A stretch of DNA of 26,252 nt, from assembly GCA_050292235.1 (NCBI GenBank), contig JBNKLG010000034.1, positions 1 through 26,252 of the forward strand, read 5' to 3'. Both the position numbers and the translations under genes were made by a program. Below the pieces are notes generated by a model. The model was not told where the DNA came from. It did no database searches and saw only the letters and a program-made list of their open reading frames with translations. Positions 23,864 through 26,252 of this stretch are shown one piece after another; position 1 is the stretch's first letter; every line of letters begins with the position of its first letter. This stretch comes from JBNKLG01 sp050292235 (GTDB lineage Bacteria; Pseudomonadota; Gammaproteobacteria; Chromatiales; Chromatiaceae).

Positions 23864-25615
23864 ATGATTCAACGTTGCTGGTCACTGTTGTTGGTCGTCT
23901 GTTTTCTGACGATCCCTCTGCCCCTCTGGGCAGATGAACCAGCCCAGGAACCGTCAGCGGTTGCAGCAACCCTTTCAGCGTCTCAATCCCAGGCCCCCGC
24001 CCATCTGCAAAGTCCCAGAGCGACCATGAAGACCTTTTTGGATGCCATGGCCCGGGTGAAGTCGGGAGACTCTGCGCCTCTGGACAGGGCGATTGAGACC
24101 CTGGAGCTGGATGACCTCAATCCCATGATTCGCAAGGAACGCGGTACCGATCTTAGCTGGATGCTGATCAACGTTTTCGATAAAACGCAGTTGATCATGC
24201 CTGAACAGTTGCCGGATTGGACCGAAGGCGACCCCTATGTTTTTCACGAGTATCCTGAGGGTAGCATTGTCATCCATCGGGTGCAGGATGGCCGCTGGCT
24301 GTTCAGTAAGGAGAGCCTGGATGTTTTGCCGAAGATCCAGGTATCCCTGGAGGATGAGCCAACGGTCATTGGCGTTCAGGAGGAAGACAGTGCGGCCATG
24401 CCCTTCCATCTAAAGATACGGCGTCAGTTGTCTGCCGGTTGGAAGGCGCAGAGTTTTTTGATTGAAAACTGGCAGTGGCTGGGGCTTCTGGCCATTATCG
24501 CTGTGGGCCTGGTGGCGGATAAGCTCTTGGCCTTGCTGCTTATGTTGGGCCTGCGCCATTGGAAGTCCCGTACCGGGCTGGAAGGGTTCCGCTCTCTCTC
24601 GGATAATATCCTGCGCCCCTGGGGGCTGATGCTCATGGCTGTGATCTGGTGGCTGGGGATCAATCTCATGGGACTGCCGGAACAGGCATTGTTGATCCTG
24701 TTGGTGGCGGTAAAATTTCTCGCTGCCTTCTCCGCCGTTTGGGCGGCCTATCGTCTGGTGGATGTTCTGGCTGCGCAGTTACTGGCCCGTGCCGAGCGCA
24801 GCGAGAGCAAGGTCGATGATGTTCTTTTTCCCCTGATTCCCAAAACCCTGAAGATCTTTATTACCGTGATCGGCGGTGTTTTCATCGCGGATAACATGAA
24901 CATCGATGTCACCAGTCTGCTGGCCGGTTTGGGGCTGGCCGGTATGGCCTTTGCTCTGGCAGCCAAAGATCTGGTACAAAACCTCTTTGGTTCGGTCACG
25001 GTGCTCATGGATCGCACCTTTTCCGTGGGCGACTGGATCAAAGTGGACGGGGTCGAGGGTACTGTCGAGAGCATTGGTTTTCGCAGTACACGCGTTCGCA
25101 CCTTCTACAACTCCAGAATCACGGTACCCAACGCCAAGTTCATTACTGCCAGTGTGGACAATATGGGTGAGCGCACCTATCGTCGCTATACCGCCCATCT
25201 GGGACTGACCTATGACACCCCAGCAGACAGGATCGAGGCCTTTTGCGAAGGGATACGCGAATTGGTGCGGCAGCATCCCTATATGCGCAAGGACTATTTC
25301 CATGTCTATTTCAATGGCTATGGTCCATCTTCTCTTGACATTCTGGTCTATGTCTTTTGGCGTGTGCCCAACTGGGGTACCGAGCTGCGGGAGCGCCACC
25401 GCTTTTTGCTGGATATCCTGAGGCTGGCCCATAATCTGGGCGTTGATTTTGCCTTCCCGACCCAGACGCTTTATATGCAGCGTGACAGTGATGGGGGAGG
25501 CGTGAGTGAGGATTGGCAGCAGGAAGAGGCCCTCAGCCAGGGTAGAAATCAGGCGCGAGGGATCGTGGAAAATACGTTGGGCCTGGGTCATCGCCCTCCG
25601 CCAGCGGCCTTTTAA
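23864..25615 (+). CDS. MscS-family mechanosensitive channel with a periplasmic N-terminal domain
   Basis: I take the ATG at 23864 (583 residues), which gives a signal peptide (MIQRCWSLLLVVCFLTIPLPLWA); the longer GTG frame overlaps panC. A periplasmic domain of ~170 residues follows. Next come about three helices (~204-225, 250-268, 275-300) and the pore helix region (VTSLLAGLGLAGMAFALAAKDLVQNLFGSVTVLMD) of MscS. The beta domain (FSVGDWIKV, VEGTVESIGFRSTRVRTFYNSRITVPNA) and the cytoplasmic C-terminal domain complete it. It should relieve turgor under osmotic downshift; the Gly/Ala-rich pore helix and the F-x-V-GDWI motif support a working channel. It is longer than MscS (~286) and shorter than MscK. 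It lies in a tight run after panC, with no evident metabolic link. Confidence 0.9.
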   Translation: MIQRCWSLLLVVCFLTIPLPLWADEPAQEPSAVAATLSASQSQAPAHLQSPRATMKTFLDAMARVKSGDSAPLDRAIETLELDDLNPMIRKERGTDLSWMLINVFDKTQLIMPEQLPDWTEGDPYVFHEYPEGSIVIHRVQDGRWLFSKESLDVLPKIQVSLEDEPTVIGVQEEDSAAMPFHLKIRRQLSAGWKAQSFLIENWQWLGLLAIIAVGLVADKLLALLLMLGLRHWKSRTGLEGFRSLSDNILRPWGLMLMAVIWWLGINLMGLPEQALLILLVAVKFLAAFSAVWAAYRLVDVLAAQLLARAERSESKVDDVLFPLIPKTLKIFITVIGGVFIADNMNIDVTSLLAGLGLAGMAFALAAKDLVQNLFGSVTVLMDRTFSVGDWIKVDGVEGTVESIGFRSTRVRTFYNSRITVPNAKFITASVDNMGERTYRRYTAHLGLTYDTPADRIEAFCEGIRELVRQHPYMRKDYFHVYFNGYGPSSLDILVYVFWRVPNWGTELRERHRFLLDILRLAHNLGVDFAFPTQTLYMQRDSDGGGVSEDWQQEEALSQGRNQARGIVENTLGLGHRPPPAAF

Positions 25616-25661
25616 CCGGGGTGATTCACAATACAGCACGAGAACAGGAGGGTTTTTCGTT

Positions 25662-26252
25662 ATGAAGAAAAGCGTCATTGGTATCGGCTTTCTTTGCTTG
25701 GGTTTGACGCTCTCTCTATCGGGGTGGGGGCGACCGGTGGAGGATGATCCCGTCGATCATCTCGGGCCTATGGAACAGGGCCATCGCGCCTATGTGACGG
25801 GGGATTACCAAGGCGCGGCGCGGTTGTGGAGACCGCTGGCGGAGAAGGGCTCTGCCCAGGCGCAGTTTTACCTGAGCACGCTCTATGCCTCTGGTGAAGG
25901 TGTGGGGGCAGATCCGGCTACAGCGATGGTTTGGTTGACCAAGGCGGCTCGGGGGGGATATCCGGCGGCTCAATTCAACCTGGGTAACCACTATTATCAG
26001 GGTCGCTGGGTGGAATCTGATCCGGCCAAGGCAGCCCAATGGTGGCGCAAGGCCGCAGATCAGATGGTGACCAAAGCCGCTTACAATCTGGGCAGTCTCT
26101 ACTTTAAAGGGGAGGGGGTGAAGCGGGACCTCGCGCCCGCGGTGGAGCAGGACGCCAAGGAGGAGACCCACGAGGACTACCAGGTCATGCGATCCGCGAT
26201 CCGCCTCGGGTCGCTTTCCGCCTTCCTGCTCGGCGCGCTGATCGTCTTCTTC
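25662..26252 (+). CDS. Exported Sel1-repeat (TPR-like) protein, partial at right edge
   Basis: 197 codons from the ATG at 25662, open to the window end. A signal-type N-terminus (MKKSVIGIGFLCLGLTLSLSGWG) is followed by Sel1-like repeats: GHRAYVTGDYQGAARLW, AQAQFYLSTLYASGEGVGADPATAMVWLTKAA, AAQFNLGNHYYQGRW...AKAAQWWRKAA and KAAYNLGSLYFKGEGV. Such proteins act as scaffolds in the envelope. An AGGAG lies about 12 bases before the ATG. The repeat pattern breaks off after GEGVKRDL (near base 26129). From there the frame becomes very GC-rich, ends in a hydrophobic segment not expected here, and contains an in-frame GTG at 26142 that could begin another protein. The true 3' end of this gene may therefore not be in the window. 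Confidence 0.7.
   Translation, partial: MKKSVIGIGFLCLGLTLSLSGWGRPVEDDPVDHLGPMEQGHRAYVTGDYQGAARLWRPLAEKGSAQAQFYLSTLYASGEGVGADPATAMVWLTKAARGGYPAAQFNLGNHYYQGRWVESDPAKAAQWWRKAADQMVTKAAYNLGSLYFKGEGVKRDLAPAVEQDAKEETHEDYQVMRSAIRLGSLSAFLLGALIVFF
26119..26252 (+). other. Abrupt change of base composition at right edge (possible assembly junction)
   Basis: From about 26119 nearly every codon ends in G or C (43 of 45 by my count), unlike the preceding codons of the same frame. The Sel1 repeat ends without its usual WYRKAA close. The translated end, VEQDAKEETHEDYQVMRSA followed by a membrane helix, looks like the start of a separate membrane protein using GTG at 26142. Confidence 0.5.

Noticed and set aside
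1..26252. Mobile elements, CRISPR arrays, tRNA or rRNA genes
   Set aside because: No transposase, integrase, regular repeat-spacer series or RNA gene signature was seen on either strand.

Overview
The window looks like chromosomal DNA from a free-living proteobacterium, most probably a gammaproteobacterium. I infer this from the Glk-type glucokinase, the ModE/ModABC arrangement, the panB-panC pair, the PilA-like pilin and the very large c-di-GMP signalling protein. I cannot place it to order or genus. There is no tRNA, rRNA, CRISPR array, transposase or integrase, and no broken gene. Genes are dense, with many 4-bp start/stop overlaps. All coordinates were read by hand.

Layout. (1) 1-517, minus: the N-terminal part of an Fe-S oxidoreductase (GlpC/YdiJ-like) that runs off the left edge. 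(2) 725-1036, plus: an IsdG-like ABM-fold monooxygenase, behind two palindromes that share TTGTC half-sites. (3) 1039-6771, minus: a roughly 1900-residue protein with protein kinase, AAA ATPase, TPR-like, GAF, GGDEF and EAL parts. (4) 6956-10081, plus: a compact run of amidohydrolase, a small GspF/PilC-like membrane protein, a type IV pilin, a small exported protein and a four-helix membrane protein. (5) 14659-10127, minus: a CHASE2 class III adenylate cyclase, a FecR-like exported protein and a caspase-fold protease with two peptidoglycan-binding domains. (6) 18070-14727, minus: modE-modA-modB-modC. (7) 18477-20128, plus: hipB-hipA. A 406-base regulatory region with several palindromes separates it from modE. 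(8) 22149-20411, minus: a class I glutamine amidotransferase followed by glucokinase. (9) 22214-26252, plus: panB, panC, an MscS-family channel and a partial Sel1-repeat protein.

How the genes work together. The mod genes import molybdate and sense it through ModE, which has a candidate operator just upstream. hipBA is a complete toxin-antitoxin pair with its own candidate operator. panB and panC make pantothenate from ketoisovalerate and beta-alanine. Two signalling blocks stand out: the kinase/c-di-GMP giant, and the cluster that puts a predicted cAMP-making membrane receptor next to an exported FecR-like protein and an exported caspase-like protease. Block 4 may be a small pilus-related cassette that carries its own platform-like protein but no ATPase.

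The last ~130 bases change sharply in base composition and break the Sel1 repeat pattern. This suggests either a contig chimera or the start of different DNA, so the far right edge should be treated with caution.
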